DNA from: Cryoendolithus antarcticus
Taxonomy: Eukaryota > Ascomycota > Dothideomycetes > Cladosporiales > Cladosporiaceae
Length of the DNA: 64,000 nucleotides
Direction of reading: 5' to 3'
Assembly (NCBI GenBank): GCA_002077065.1
Contig: NAJO01000067.1
Coordinates: 62,001 to 126,000, forward strand
Shown here: piece after piece, positions 55,051 through 64,000 of the stretch
Layout: the number at the start of each line of letters is the position of its first letter
How positions within the stretch are numbered: position 1 is the first letter of the stretch
The notes under the pieces: model-generated
What the model saw: the letters and a program-made list of their open reading frames with translations, nothing else
The model's database searches: none
Told to the model about the DNA's origin: nothing
Position numbers and translations under genes: made by a program

Positions 55051-55878
55051 TTGCCTGCCTCAAGGGTCTCGACCGCTTTTGTGTCTCGAAGCTGCGAGTC
55101 AGTGACAACTGAAGGCTCGCCTCATAATTTGTCTGGTTCGGCATGGCCAAACCGACAGGTCGAGCATCACGGAGCTGATATGGAGCTGAAGATTCAGCCT
55201 CATGGAAACACAACGCGGTAGAAAGACAGGGCATGTGGCATTCCTCGTGACAGCAATGAATCTGAACCCTAGCAGATGTGCCGCAGTAGCGCTGTGACCG
55301 ACTCATCTACTGTTGATTGCCCCACACTCCGCGACCAATCTGGCCAATATGACCTGTCCCTTGGACATCATTGCTCGATGCGATTGGCGGTTAGGCGCGG
55401 GCGAGAGAAACATGAACGTGGGCGGCACGGCACCAGCTCTAATGCTCCACGACATTCGGCCACGAGTGTGTAGACACAGCAAGCTTGCGGGAGCTGCATA
55501 CAAGTTTCGCGGGTGCACCTTTCTGCTTCAGAAATGGTTACTTGCATGGCATGTGGAACGCAGGCTGCTACCGCGGACATTGCTTGGTCGACAGCGCCGT
55601 TGCTAGCTGTCTGATTACCGAGCGTGTCCCGATGACAAGCCTCACTCCGGTACTCCGGGAAATTGCACAGTGAGCACGGATCGTAAAGCGAGTTTGGGAC
55701 TATCCTACGGTCATACCGCGGATGAAGCCGGTACGGACACAAATGCCAGACGTAGCCGGGTTCACGTTGCTGCAAAGGCGACGTCTCGACTGCTCGGTCT
55801 CCATGTCGACGCAGCGCATCTGCGACAGGCTTCACGACAGTATTGTCCAGCTGACCGGAACTACCTACGACTCCATAC
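55051..55878. promoter_or_regulatory. Divergent intergenic region, pair B (828 bp)
   Basis: Lies between head-to-head starts of the DUF6590 copy B gene and its partner. Short frames at 55276-56038 on the plus strand and 55368-55922 on the minus strand have no family motif. Confidence 0.4.
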
Positions 55879-57270
55879 ATGGCGAAAGTGTCCGACTCAA
55901 TATTGGAGCCTCTCGTGTGCAACCGTGATCAGTACAACGCCTCACTTGATGAAATCAATTCCCGCTCGGCGTCAGCTCATCGACAAATCTTGGAATTGGC
56001 GGAGCAATCTGGTCCAGCGGTGGCAATCGAAGGACTAGACGTAATTCTTTCGACCAGGCAACCAGCCACTAAAGGGTTGCAACGCGCAGCGCATACTGTC
56101 AATCGGAGGAGACGACGTCTTTTGGCATATCGTGCCGACGTGGGCTTGCTACGTGCGCAGGCAGCGGTGTCTTGGGAGCGTTATTGTCGCTACCGGGACT
56201 ACTATCTGGAGTCGAGCAGTGCATACGAGAGCACGATGCAATATAGCCCGTTCCGAGCGCCGACACTTGACAGGCATCTTTATGCGCTGCGCTCCCGACT
56301 CGAGCACGACCGCACAAGGCTTGAGACCCAGTATCACGAGGCTTCAGACCTACAACGTCATCTTTCCAACCTTGAGACTGACCTGTACGAGGTGACGACG
56401 AAATTCATGGACGCTGCGTTGGATCTCGCGCAACTTACTTTAGGAGGCACGGCACCAGCTGATAATACCACATACGAGCCTACACTTGAGCTTTCAGCTC
56501 CGAGCACAATGTCGTCGCTTACAAGACTGGACCCTTTGCTGGCGCAATACTATGATCGAGCTGGTGATGTCAGCATTATGGCGGAGCGAATGGGTGATCT
56601 CCAGGAGCAACACTATCACGAGATTGCCACGCGAGGTCTGCGGGAGGATCAGGCAGAAGTGCTGAGTATCGCGGACGCAGACTTCGACGACAACTACGAG
56701 CGCGAGCACAGAATCTTGCAAACCGAGCTTGACATTGCGGCAGGTGAAGCCGATGAGCTTCGTGCGAGGTGCGAAGCAGCAGGCCTCGACATTAGTGCAG
56801 GCCTTCGCAATACCGAAGATTCCGATACGGATGTCGAGGATTCGGACCTCAAGCCTAGCAACGAACTGATCGCTCCTACTCCGTCAGGTCCGACCCATGA
56901 CGTTGAAGGCATGCTACATCTGCTTGACATCAAGGACGCCGCAGAACAGGTCCGCACTGCGAGTTCCGTCCTGCGCGCACCGCTGAAGCCCTCTGAAAGC
57001 GACGACCGTACGGTGATAAGTGTAGATGACTGGATCGCAAGTGTAACCTCCAGCTTGAACGTCGATGAGACAAATTACACTGGCTTTCCGGGAGATCCGA
57101 GGTCCTTGCCGGCGAGATCACGGAACCCTTCCCTCAGCACCCTTGGCACTCCATTAGCTCGACGGCATTCCGAAACCGATTTGCTTGACGAAGTATTGCA
57201 TGGAGCAGGCTATGGGGCAAGCGGAACATCCCCACCGAAACCCCCGGACAGGTCATCCCTTGCAATATGA
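55879..57270 (+). CDS. Helical partner protein, array copy B (unnamed family)
   Basis: An intron-free protein of 463 residues. The head (about 77-113) reads RRRRRLLAYRADVGLLRAQ then SWERYCRYRDYYLESS, aligning with copy A. A coiled-coil-like stretch (about 125-190) has EHDRTRLETQYHEASDLQRH. The family block at about 218-315 reads DPLLAQYYDRAGDVSIMAER, REDQAEVLSIADADFDDNYE and LRARCEAAGLDISAGLR. An acidic spacer, the motif ISVDDWIASVTSSLN and a tail LARRHSETDLLDEVL follow, matching SARRQSATDRHSWSE in copy A. No enzyme motif was seen. It is divergent from DUF6590 copy B. Confidence 0.72.
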   Translation: MAKVSDSILEPLVCNRDQYNASLDEINSRSASAHRQILELAEQSGPAVAIEGLDVILSTRQPATKGLQRAAHTVNRRRRRLLAYRADVGLLRAQAAVSWERYCRYRDYYLESSSAYESTMQYSPFRAPTLDRHLYALRSRLEHDRTRLETQYHEASDLQRHLSNLETDLYEVTTKFMDAALDLAQLTLGGTAPADNTTYEPTLELSAPSTMSSLTRLDPLLAQYYDRAGDVSIMAERMGDLQEQHYHEIATRGLREDQAEVLSIADADFDDNYEREHRILQTELDIAAGEADELRARCEAAGLDISAGLRNTEDSDTDVEDSDLKPSNELIAPTPSGPTHDVEGMLHLLDIKDAAEQVRTASSVLRAPLKPSESDDRTVISVDDWIASVTSSLNVDETNYTGFPGDPRSLPARSRNPSLSTLGTPLARRHSETDLLDEVLHGAGYGASGTSPPKPPDRSSLAI

Positions 57271-58220
57271 CGGTCGTTAACCACATACAGCGAGCCTTGA
57301 AATAGCCCTTACCTTGCGTTATTGGGAGACATGGGGCATAGTATGCTTCCCACAACATTACGGCTTACACCCGCTATTGACCAGCATCGACTGCATCGTT
57401 TGTCACTCTGATCGCCTTCTACCCACGAATGTATATTTGGTCATCACGCATTCGCATCGCTGCGCTGTCGGGCGGTGCCAGATGTCTGAACATGACCAAC
57501 ACCGTCGTTGATTAGAGAAATTTGAGCATGGTGCGGCATCGCCTACGCTCTTGCGACTGCAAGATCAATGATTTGAAAGGTCCGTACAGCGATATGGAGT
57601 AGGATCTATTCAGCCAACATTAATGTTGACGTGCGCTACATCCTCGTGCCAGTTTGATGCGATCGCACGGCGAATGATCCGCGCAACACAGGATATCAGC
57701 GTTGGCTGGCGTGAATCCCCACGTCATATACGACCGCTGTGTATCAATTTGTGTAACAATGCGCTTACCGCTAGTCCGGCACATCTAGCAGGAGGGCAAA
57801 GTTTCGAAGGCTTTCGTCGGTGAGTCTACCTTCCTATCACCCGTATCATGATTACTAATGCTCATTCCCGTCAGACATTCGTCCATGGCACACCGACGCA
57901 GCTAATCAGTAGCACAGTCAATCTCTAGTAGCTGTTGAAGGAATCAAAAAGCTATCGACTATGGAAGATAGCTATGTAACACATTTCCTGCCGCACGAAC
58001 GCACATCCGTCTGAGTCTGCTCTCCGCCATGATCTTGCCCCCAAAAGACAGATGACTGTCTTCAAGTAGGCGCGTATTGTGGTAGCATTTTCGAGCCGCC
58101 AGAAGTACGAGGTATCAAATCGTTGCGTCGTAAAGTCGTAAGTGAGCAATGTAGTCAAACCAGATTCCGCGATTCTGCTCCCACTGCAGCTGATGATGAT
58201 CTAGGCCCTGGCAACGCCCA
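57271..58220. other. Intergenic spacer between array pairs B and C (950 bp)
   Basis: Convergent 3' region, close in size to the A-B spacer (915 bp). No gene or mobile-element remnant was recognised. Confidence 0.45.
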
Positions 58221-60154
58221 TCAGCTCTGCCGCCCTCCCCCTCGACCAGTGCTCTGCTTCCGACGTGCTGCAGCCTCAGCCAGGACTTGTCGTGCCTCAA
58301 TGTTAGTGTAACCGCGTGCCATGAGCGCATCGATTGCGATCTGTAGTGCAGCAGTCCGAGACCGTTGCGGAGAGTCCGCAGTGGCGCCACTACCACTGCC
58401 ACTGCGCCTTTCTTCATCGTTGCCCAGGCCATCGTCGCCCTGGTCATCGTCGCCCCGGTCATCGTCGCCCCGGCCATCGTCGCCCCGGCCATCGTCGCCC
58501 TGGTCATCGTCGCCCCGGTCATCGTCGCCCCGGCCATCGTCGCCCCGGCCATCGTCGCCCCGGTCATCGTCGCCCCGGATCGCTTCATGGCTCTCATGCT
58601 CCTGCCCAGTCGTGGCACGTTGCGAAGCTGCTTCTACCCGGTTAGCTACGCCTCGTCGCGCCCTACGATCTGCTTCGCCCTCGCTAAATCCCCGAGCTAG
58701 CAGCGTATTCTTCAGCCGATGGTACAGGGATGTCGCCGCTCGACGGGCAGCCTCGGCTGAGCTCTCTGCAGCGTCGCTGCCAGCACCAGATCCACGGCCA
58801 GATCTCTGATCGGACCGGCCATCAGTGTTCGAAGGATTCCTCCTCAGTCTACCGACTACAGCGCTAGCCTGCTCCATGGCGGCACGTTGTCGCTCGGTGA
58901 GCTCTCGTGGTTGTCGTTGCTGCATGACATCGCTACCTCGGCGCGCCGTAGACTCCCCAGACACACGGCTTTGTTGTGGAGTCACAGATCGCGGAATAGT
59001 CGCAACGATAGGATTAGCACGAGGAACTCCCACATGACTGACCCAGACGTTGTGAAATTGCGTCAGAAGCGGTTGCAGCGACCTGTCATGCACCAAGCCA
59101 AATGGCTTGACTTTAATGTTGTGCTCGATCGTGTAGACCTTACCGTAGTGAATCAGAGACTCAGGGTCGAGTTTGTCTGTAGGAATGTCGACGTTGATGC
59201 GAATAGGATGCTCCAGCAAATCGGGCGCACGTGAAGCACCGGCCGGTACAGACTTCCCTGTGAAGACTACGCCATGCTCAGAGGCATCAATGTGATCCTT
59301 ATTTGAGCCTTGGTGGTTGTACGTCAAGATGGATCTATGGCCAGATATCATCAGTGGTCGCGGCCGAGTGACAGCCTTGTGTACCAAAGAGATTGGTCGA
59401 CTTACAGTGCGCTGCAGCTTCTGTCACCGGCTCGGATGACCACAAACCGTCGGACCTTGGAGTATACTTTCTCGTTGTGGCGGCCCGGGATTATACCACC
59501 GGTGTGCAAGGTCGTAACGAAACTATTAGCGCCTGCTGGCTGAGCCCACAGGACGAGGAAGACCTGCAGTGTTTAGCGAAGTTCATCGAGATGGGTCGTG
59601 CCTTTTCTGAAGGTCCATACCCTGCCTGGGATGAAAAACTTGTTGCCTTGTGGCCGCAAGCGATAATCTACATGGCCACATTAGCGGAGACTGTGAATTT
59701 TGTAATATTGTAAATTCTCACCCCGGTCCAGGAACTCTGAATCTTCCGTGTTGCCAGTCGCAACCAGCTTTGCATGTGCCCTGTATCCGTTATCGTATAG
59801 TCCAGGTTCCGTAATATCTTCCGTTGGCTCGAATTTGATGGCAGACTGGATTCGCTTTTGTCGATCAATCCCTCGGTGAACGGCTGAATCATGCTCCGAT
59901 CTTGGAGTGGACAGGGAAATCCTGTTCAATCTCTCTGACAAGCTGGGGTCCTTGCTAGTAGTGTACTTCGGGCTTGCACTGAGTCCTGGATGGTCGGCCT
60001 CATCACGCTCAGGCGCTGGCATTGAACGAGGCTCCGACAGTGCTGAAACTGGGAGTCGTACTCTGTCTTCGGTGATGATGACATCGGGTCGTCCGGTGTG
60101 TTGGTACCATTTACCCAGTCGACCACTCCAGATCCAGCCATTGCGATCTGCCAT
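58221..60154 (-). CDS. DUF6590-type protein, array copy C (four exons)
   Basis: Exons are 60154-59722, 59667-59621 (47 bp), 59563-59406 and 59334-58221; phases 1, 0 and 2, exactly as in copy B; 583 residues. The N-terminus is W-x-WSGRLGKWYQHTGRPDVIITEDR. The spliced domain (about 142-310) reads FLDRDYRLRPQGNKFFIPGR, VFLVLWAQPAGAN, EKVYSKVRRFVVI, CSALSILTYNHQGSN, ESLIHYGKVYTIEHNIKVKP, LLTQFHNVW. The tail contains a helical piece LYHRLKNTLLARGFSEGEAD, an eleven-unit GDD(D/G)(R/Q) repeat, and a terminal helix AALQIAIDALMARGYTNIEA followed by a Gly/Arg end. That last helix matches the end of copy D. No function is known. Confidence 0.8.
58415..58579. repeat. Coding minisatellite, 11 units of 15 bp with a 60-bp higher-order repeat
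   Basis: The unit CATCGTCGCCCCGG(C/T) is repeated head to tail. The 60 bp at 58441-58500 are repeated exactly at 58501-58560, so four-unit blocks have duplicated recently. On the minus strand it encodes acidic pentapeptides GDDDR, GDDGR and GDDDQ in the tail of DUF6590 copy C. Because 15 is divisible by three, copy-number change keeps the frame. Confidence 0.92.
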
Positions 60155-60902
60155 ACTGAATCATTGGGGCCTGACGCGGTTGTATCTGCAGAGAAAGAGC
60201 GATTGGAAGTGACACGAGCAGACTTCCGATACTTGTGCTACCAACACCCCAATCTATACTGCGGCTCTGCGGAAGGTGGAGGACAACCTGGAAGCTAGGA
60301 AGGTGAAGGTGGTGTGCCAATGCAGTCATTTAGGCGGGACGAGACTGTCCGCTGTGTCTCGACGTCGCAAATGGGAGCAGAGCTTGAGATAACGTCTGGA
60401 GGAGAGTCCACTTGCCACGCGGGAGATGTCGCTACCGGCAGGGCAAAGCTCATGCTGTGTTCCGTTGGCCCTCGGCAAGCACCTATGGCGAGGTAAGGAG
60501 TACATATATCGAAGAGCAACAAGCTATCTGCCGAGCCGCCAGTGAGCTTGTGACTGCTACACAATGTACTCTGTAACAGTGAAACATGTGATACGCTGCG
60601 AGAGCGCGTCATCAAGCCAGTAGATGTGATTGGGTAACACCGCGTCCGCGCGACTCTATTCGGTCCGCGTGAACTGAAGCTGTTGGCAGCGATCCGCCGT
60701 GAAAGCCTACCCGACATCTGGGTGCCAGCCTGCCAGGTGACTGGAGGAGCATCATCGGAGTCCGTTGTGCACTGACCAGGTTCGGGATATGAGGCTTACT
60801 TTGCTGCACAGTGCAGCTGCTATCCTTGGTCAAGCTGTGTGCAGACCATCTGCTGTCGCGTTCATACACCTGCTGTTTCGATGAGGCGGCTGCGTATCGA
60901 AG
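60155..60902. promoter_or_regulatory. Divergent intergenic region, pair C (748 bp)
   Basis: Lies between head-to-head starts of DUF6590 copy C and its partner. The length is nearly equal to that of pair A. A short plus-strand frame at 60314-60496 has no motif. Confidence 0.4.
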
Positions 60903-62486
60903 ATGGCTCCAATACTGACATCTGGTCAAGACTTCAAAGCAGAGCAAGCGTCCAGATATGCCGGCAACGTGCCCAGTCCACCAGACCCGCGCGTTGTGGC
61001 CCCTCGCGATCAAGCCTCGTCCGCTGCTCTCCGGGATATCAGCATGAGCGAACCACTGTTCCCTGTACCTCATGGATCCGCACCGAGTCGACAAGTCGAT
61101 CAGTCGTCGTCTCAGATCAACTCGCCAACGAGAAAACGGCGCCCTTCGCTTCTCACAGGTACCGACCGTATGCGCGAGCTCACAGAGGTCCTGGAGGATT
61201 TGGAACGGCAACATAATGCGATTGTGGTGGGCGCTTCTGCGGCACCTGATACTCATAGCGAGACATTGAGCCCAGTAGTCGCTCTCGCGCCTCCACTCCA
61301 AGTACTGAGGCAGCGTGAAGCACGCTTCATTCGAGGTGCTCGTCGATTCCTAGACCTCATCCAGGCACCGATACTTCGCGACCTCCTGGGAAAGGCCGTC
61401 CCGCTGCGGGCAGGATCTGATATTGGCACCATGAGCACGTTGGAACACGGTCTTGCGTATGATCTCAAGTCCTCCGAGTCTCGCACTTTACCACCACTTC
61501 TTGAATTGTATTACGATGAGGCTGGTGAAGTCAAGCTGCAAGGAGAATCACTGGTGAATTTGGACTATTGGTACACCGAGGAAGTGTCAGTGCGAATGTT
61601 GCAGGAGGATCAGGGTCTTGAAGTCCCCGTGCCAGACGACGTATTCCATGCAGAATATCTACACAAGCGCGCTCTCATCGAAGTTGCTCTTGATCGCCAT
61701 ATTGATGAGGCTGAGCGCCTACGCACGCAGTGTATTGCTGCGGGCTTGGATCTGAACGCGGGCATGCGTGTCTATGAAGACAGTGAAGGGGACCTCTCGG
61801 AGGTCTTGGTGGAGTATCACGAAGACGACGTGCACTCTCTTTCGGATCCCGGCCCTCTCATACAGCCGCTGGAAGTTGGCTCCAGCGAGCGTCTGCGCAC
61901 GGGTGGACTTACTCCAGCTGCTCGAAGCATACTAGGCTTGGCTCGCATGAATGAACATGTCTCTCGATGGATTGTTGACGTTGAGACGCCGGCAGATGAG
62001 TCCTCACAACAGTTGCTTCTGCAGCACGTTGAGATCGTTGACGACGCCAACGAGCCGCGATCAATGGGAATGCAGTCGGACAATGTGGCTCTGCAGCCGA
62101 CCGTACGGCACAATCCCGTAGGATTAAGTGGACAGCAACCCATTCAATATGACCACGTCGGGGTCAATTGTGGGGTCACTGATCTGTTGCAAAACGTAGT
62201 AGCATCGATCGACGGGACAGTGGACTCGGCGTGGGTCGACATAAGTAAGGAAGAGGTAGCAGAAGCCCTTGAACGACTAGAAGGGCTGGATCTGGCTACA
62301 GCGCCATTTCCTCAACAAGAGGCTCGCACGAGCCGGCGAGCGCGTGATTCTTGGGGTCAAGACACCAAGGACACGAATTCTACAATGACATTCAAAAATC
62401 GCTGGAGTGTACTACTAGACGACACTCTGGCGAACGCTCGAGCGTGGATGGCCAAGTTCCTGACTGCTGCCCCAGTGACACCTTGA
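60903..62486 (+). CDS. Helical partner protein, array copy C (unnamed family, head region diverged)
   Basis: An intron-free protein of 527 residues. The long helical head seen in copies A and B is missing or strongly diverged; instead there is a disordered N-terminus, a basic patch SPTRKRRPSLL and a shorter helix RMRELTEVLEDLERQHNAI. The family block is clear at about 196-290: LPPLLELYYDEAGEVKLQGE, LQEDQGLEVPVPDDVFHAEY, ERLRTQCIAAGLDLNAGMR. HVSRWIVDVETPADES matches the W-I-x-x-[VI] motif of the other copies. The extra tail (about 400-527) includes helix SKEEVAEALERLEGLD. No known domain. It is divergent from DUF6590 copy C. Confidence 0.7.
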   Translation: MAPILTSGQDFKAEQASRYAGNVPSPPDPRVVAPRDQASSAALRDISMSEPLFPVPHGSAPSRQVDQSSSQINSPTRKRRPSLLTGTDRMRELTEVLEDLERQHNAIVVGASAAPDTHSETLSPVVALAPPLQVLRQREARFIRGARRFLDLIQAPILRDLLGKAVPLRAGSDIGTMSTLEHGLAYDLKSSESRTLPPLLELYYDEAGEVKLQGESLVNLDYWYTEEVSVRMLQEDQGLEVPVPDDVFHAEYLHKRALIEVALDRHIDEAERLRTQCIAAGLDLNAGMRVYEDSEGDLSEVLVEYHEDDVHSLSDPGPLIQPLEVGSSERLRTGGLTPAARSILGLARMNEHVSRWIVDVETPADESSQQLLLQHVEIVDDANEPRSMGMQSDNVALQPTVRHNPVGLSGQQPIQYDHVGVNCGVTDLLQNVVASIDGTVDSAWVDISKEEVAEALERLEGLDLATAPFPQQEARTSRRARDSWGQDTKDTNSTMTFKNRWSVLLDDTLANARAWMAKFLTAAPVTP

Positions 62487-63686
62487 GTACGCCATTACGT
62501 CAATTGGCAGTCATACTTTGCCCCAGCTGAGCGCAGATGGATTGGCTATCTTTCCGATTGCGGTCATGTCCCTGTTTACGGACTGTTTCCTTGTTATACG
62601 TGAAAATTCATAGTCTCGGTACGCACTGAGGCTATTCGGTATGATAGCTAAGTCTGGCCAAGTCATGGCCAGCAGACACTCGCTCACACACCTAGCTATG
62701 TATCTGAACGTCATCGCCTGATTTCCAGGCGCACACGCACAGAATATATCAGCTGACATACATACATTGCCTGATTCTTGCACGCCAGATTCCTGCAGAT
62801 GTTCTAGCGCTTTGGCATTGCAACTGCTTGAGACTGAACCGCACGCCTATACATGTTATGGACGCAATACCGGATCTCCGAACACAGCTAGTGTCACGCT
62901 GTAACAGGTTGCCTTGGTGGCGTCGCCACAACGAGCTACCCCGGCTCCTTCAACCGTTAGAGTGAGGCACCCATATAACACAAGTCTGAAATTCACTGTA
63001 CGTCAAGACTGATGCGTCTGCGAGTCCATGACAACACGCGTCGGGACAAGGCAAGCGGGTGTTGACCAGGGTTCGGTACCACACAACCTTTTATTTCATC
63101 TAGTAGCATAAGCATCTATCCTTACGCAGCATTGACTTCCTCCATAGTCAAGTGCCCTTCGATGTGGAGCCGACACTATCGCCGTGGCTCGACAGCGTAC
63201 TTGCATGCTGATGGCGCACGTGGCCGGGATGCCGCATATGCAGCTTTTCACCGGTGCGAGTGACTCTACCTTCTAGTAAGATGAGGAGACAGAGCGAGCT
63301 ATTGTTACACGGATAGGGTAATTTCGTCTCTCGGTACGGTTGCCGTGGGATGTAGATCTGTACCTTAGTCCATCGGGCCAGCCTCGACATTGATGACCTG
63401 TAGACCAATGGGATTGGCATATTCTGTAGGTGCATCATCGCCGTACGATGACACAGATGATTGCTGTAGAGCAGTGGATACATGCGTGGCCACAAAGAAT
63501 CATTCCCCTTTCCAATCAGGCTCGCGAGCGAAAGGTTGTGTTAGGCTGAAATGTTGTAACGTGCAAGTCTTGCCGGATCGTCGTGTCTGTACATTACGCA
63601 AAGGCAGGAGTACAATTTAAACGTGAATCTACACGTCAAACCAGCAAAGTCGCCGTGAAGAATGACCACACCTCCGCGGAGCAAGC
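62487..63686. other. Intergenic spacer between pair C and copy D (1.2 kb)
   Basis: Convergent 3' region of the partner C gene and DUF6590 copy D. Small minus-strand frames at 62511-62931 and 63148-63495 carry no motif. Confidence 0.45.
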
Positions 63687-64000
63687 TTAGCCTCTTTTCC
63701 GATCTTTACGAACATGCGACGCTCGGCCCAGTATAGCCACTGCTTCCTGTCGTGTGTATCCAGCCCGCCGCAACGCAGTGATAGCTGTCTCGACAGCGTT
63801 CGCAGTCGACTTTGATTCTGGCCCATCGCCGCGGGCGGCCAAACCTGAGTGCAAGTTTGGTGTCGACTGACTTATCTCAAGCGCTGCGTTATCGTCATCT
63901 GAATCGGACTCCGACTCACTTGCTGAGGGTCCTGAATCTACGTCGCTCCGCTCTTCTTCATCGACCGCGGCCAGGTGCAGATCCCTGATCGAGTTGGTGA
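63687..64000 (-). CDS. DUF6590-type array copy D, C-terminal tail only (cut by window edge)
   Basis: The reverse strand is open from the right edge to a TAA at 63689-63687. It reads an acidic Ser/Asp/Glu stretch (ERSDVDSGPSASESESDSDD), then AVETAITALRRAGYTRQEAV and a basic end HVRKDRKRG. This matches the end of copy C (AALQIAIDALMARGYTNIEA then a basic/Gly end) in position, strand and pattern, so it is taken as the tail of a fourth DUF6590-type gene. The domain itself lies beyond the window, so the assignment depends on tail similarity and the array's geometry. Confidence 0.6.
   Translation of the reverse strand, partial: TNSIRDLHLAAVDEEERSDVDSGPSASESESDSDDDNAALEISQSTPNLHSGLAARGDGPESKSTANAVETAITALRRAGYTRQEAVAILGRASHVRKDRKRG

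Noticed and set aside
58415..58579. CRISPR-like repeat array
   Set aside because: Units are contiguous with no spacers and the DNA is eukaryotic; it is a coding minisatellite.
58321..58809. Plus-strand frames through the minisatellite (Ser/Pro- or Val/Ala-repeat proteins)
   Set aside because: A 15-bp repeat without stops stays open in several frames; the minus-strand frame is supported by the flanking DUF6590 gene.
48283..64000. Array as a transposon or NLR/HET cluster
   Set aside because: No transposase, reverse transcriptase, terminal repeats, NACHT/NB-ARC or HET motif was seen in the genes or spacers.

Overview
The window looks like chromosomal DNA of a filamentous ascomycete (Pezizomycotina). 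The protein style suggests a Dothideomycete of the Mycosphaerellales/Capnodiales type, but the species cannot be fixed from sequence alone. The evidence is short 50-70 bp introns with GT..AG ends and CTGAC/CTAAT-like branch points, long Ser/Pro-rich disordered proteins, an RTA1-like membrane protein, a DUF6590 family expansion, and Pezizomycotina-like versions of Cdc37, Dbp9, Red1-type zinc finger and class II myosin.

Region 1 (1-47.5 kb) is a mostly ordinary housekeeping stretch. It holds adenylosuccinate lyase (cut by the left edge), the Rpl10 chaperone Sqt1, a 1500-residue disordered protein, a broken F-box gene, a secreted GDSL/CE16 esterase, a low-molecular-weight tyrosine phosphatase and a peroxisomal carrier with an odd amphipathic tail. 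It continues with TRAPP subunit Trs20, mitochondrial ribosomal protein mL60, an orphan acidic protein and an AlkB-like dioxygenase fused to Cys-rich modules. Then come a Red1-like zinc-finger protein, cytokinetic myosin II, an inositol-polyphosphate 5-phosphatase with a C-terminal anchor, an RTA1-like protein with an apparent frameshift, Cdc37 with a heat-shock element upstream, an F-box-like gene with an in-frame TAG, and the DEAD-box helicase Dbp9. Several of these genes only make sense after splicing, which was worked out here by hand (ADE13, CE16 esterase, carrier, TRS20, mL60, Red1-like, myosin, RTA1, DBP9).

Region 2 (48.3-64 kb) is different. It is a tandem array of head-to-head gene pairs. 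In each pair a minus-strand gene encodes a DUF6590-type protein with an N-terminal W/Y motif and a low-complexity, helical C-terminal tail. It is divergent from a plus-strand gene of an unnamed, largely helical family defined by a block beginning PLL-x2-YYD-x2-G and ending AAG-[LV]-[DE]-I. Three complete pairs are present, at 48283-51824, 52740-57270 and 58221-62486. A fourth DUF6590 gene runs off the right edge. Gaps between divergent starts are 749, 828 and 748 bp. Two of the DUF6590 copies share three introns at identical positions and phases, including a 47-bp microexon; the first copy lacks them. No transposase, reverse transcriptase, HET or NLR gene was seen. The linkage of the two families in repeated, diverged modules suggests that their products work together; this array is the most interesting feature of the window.
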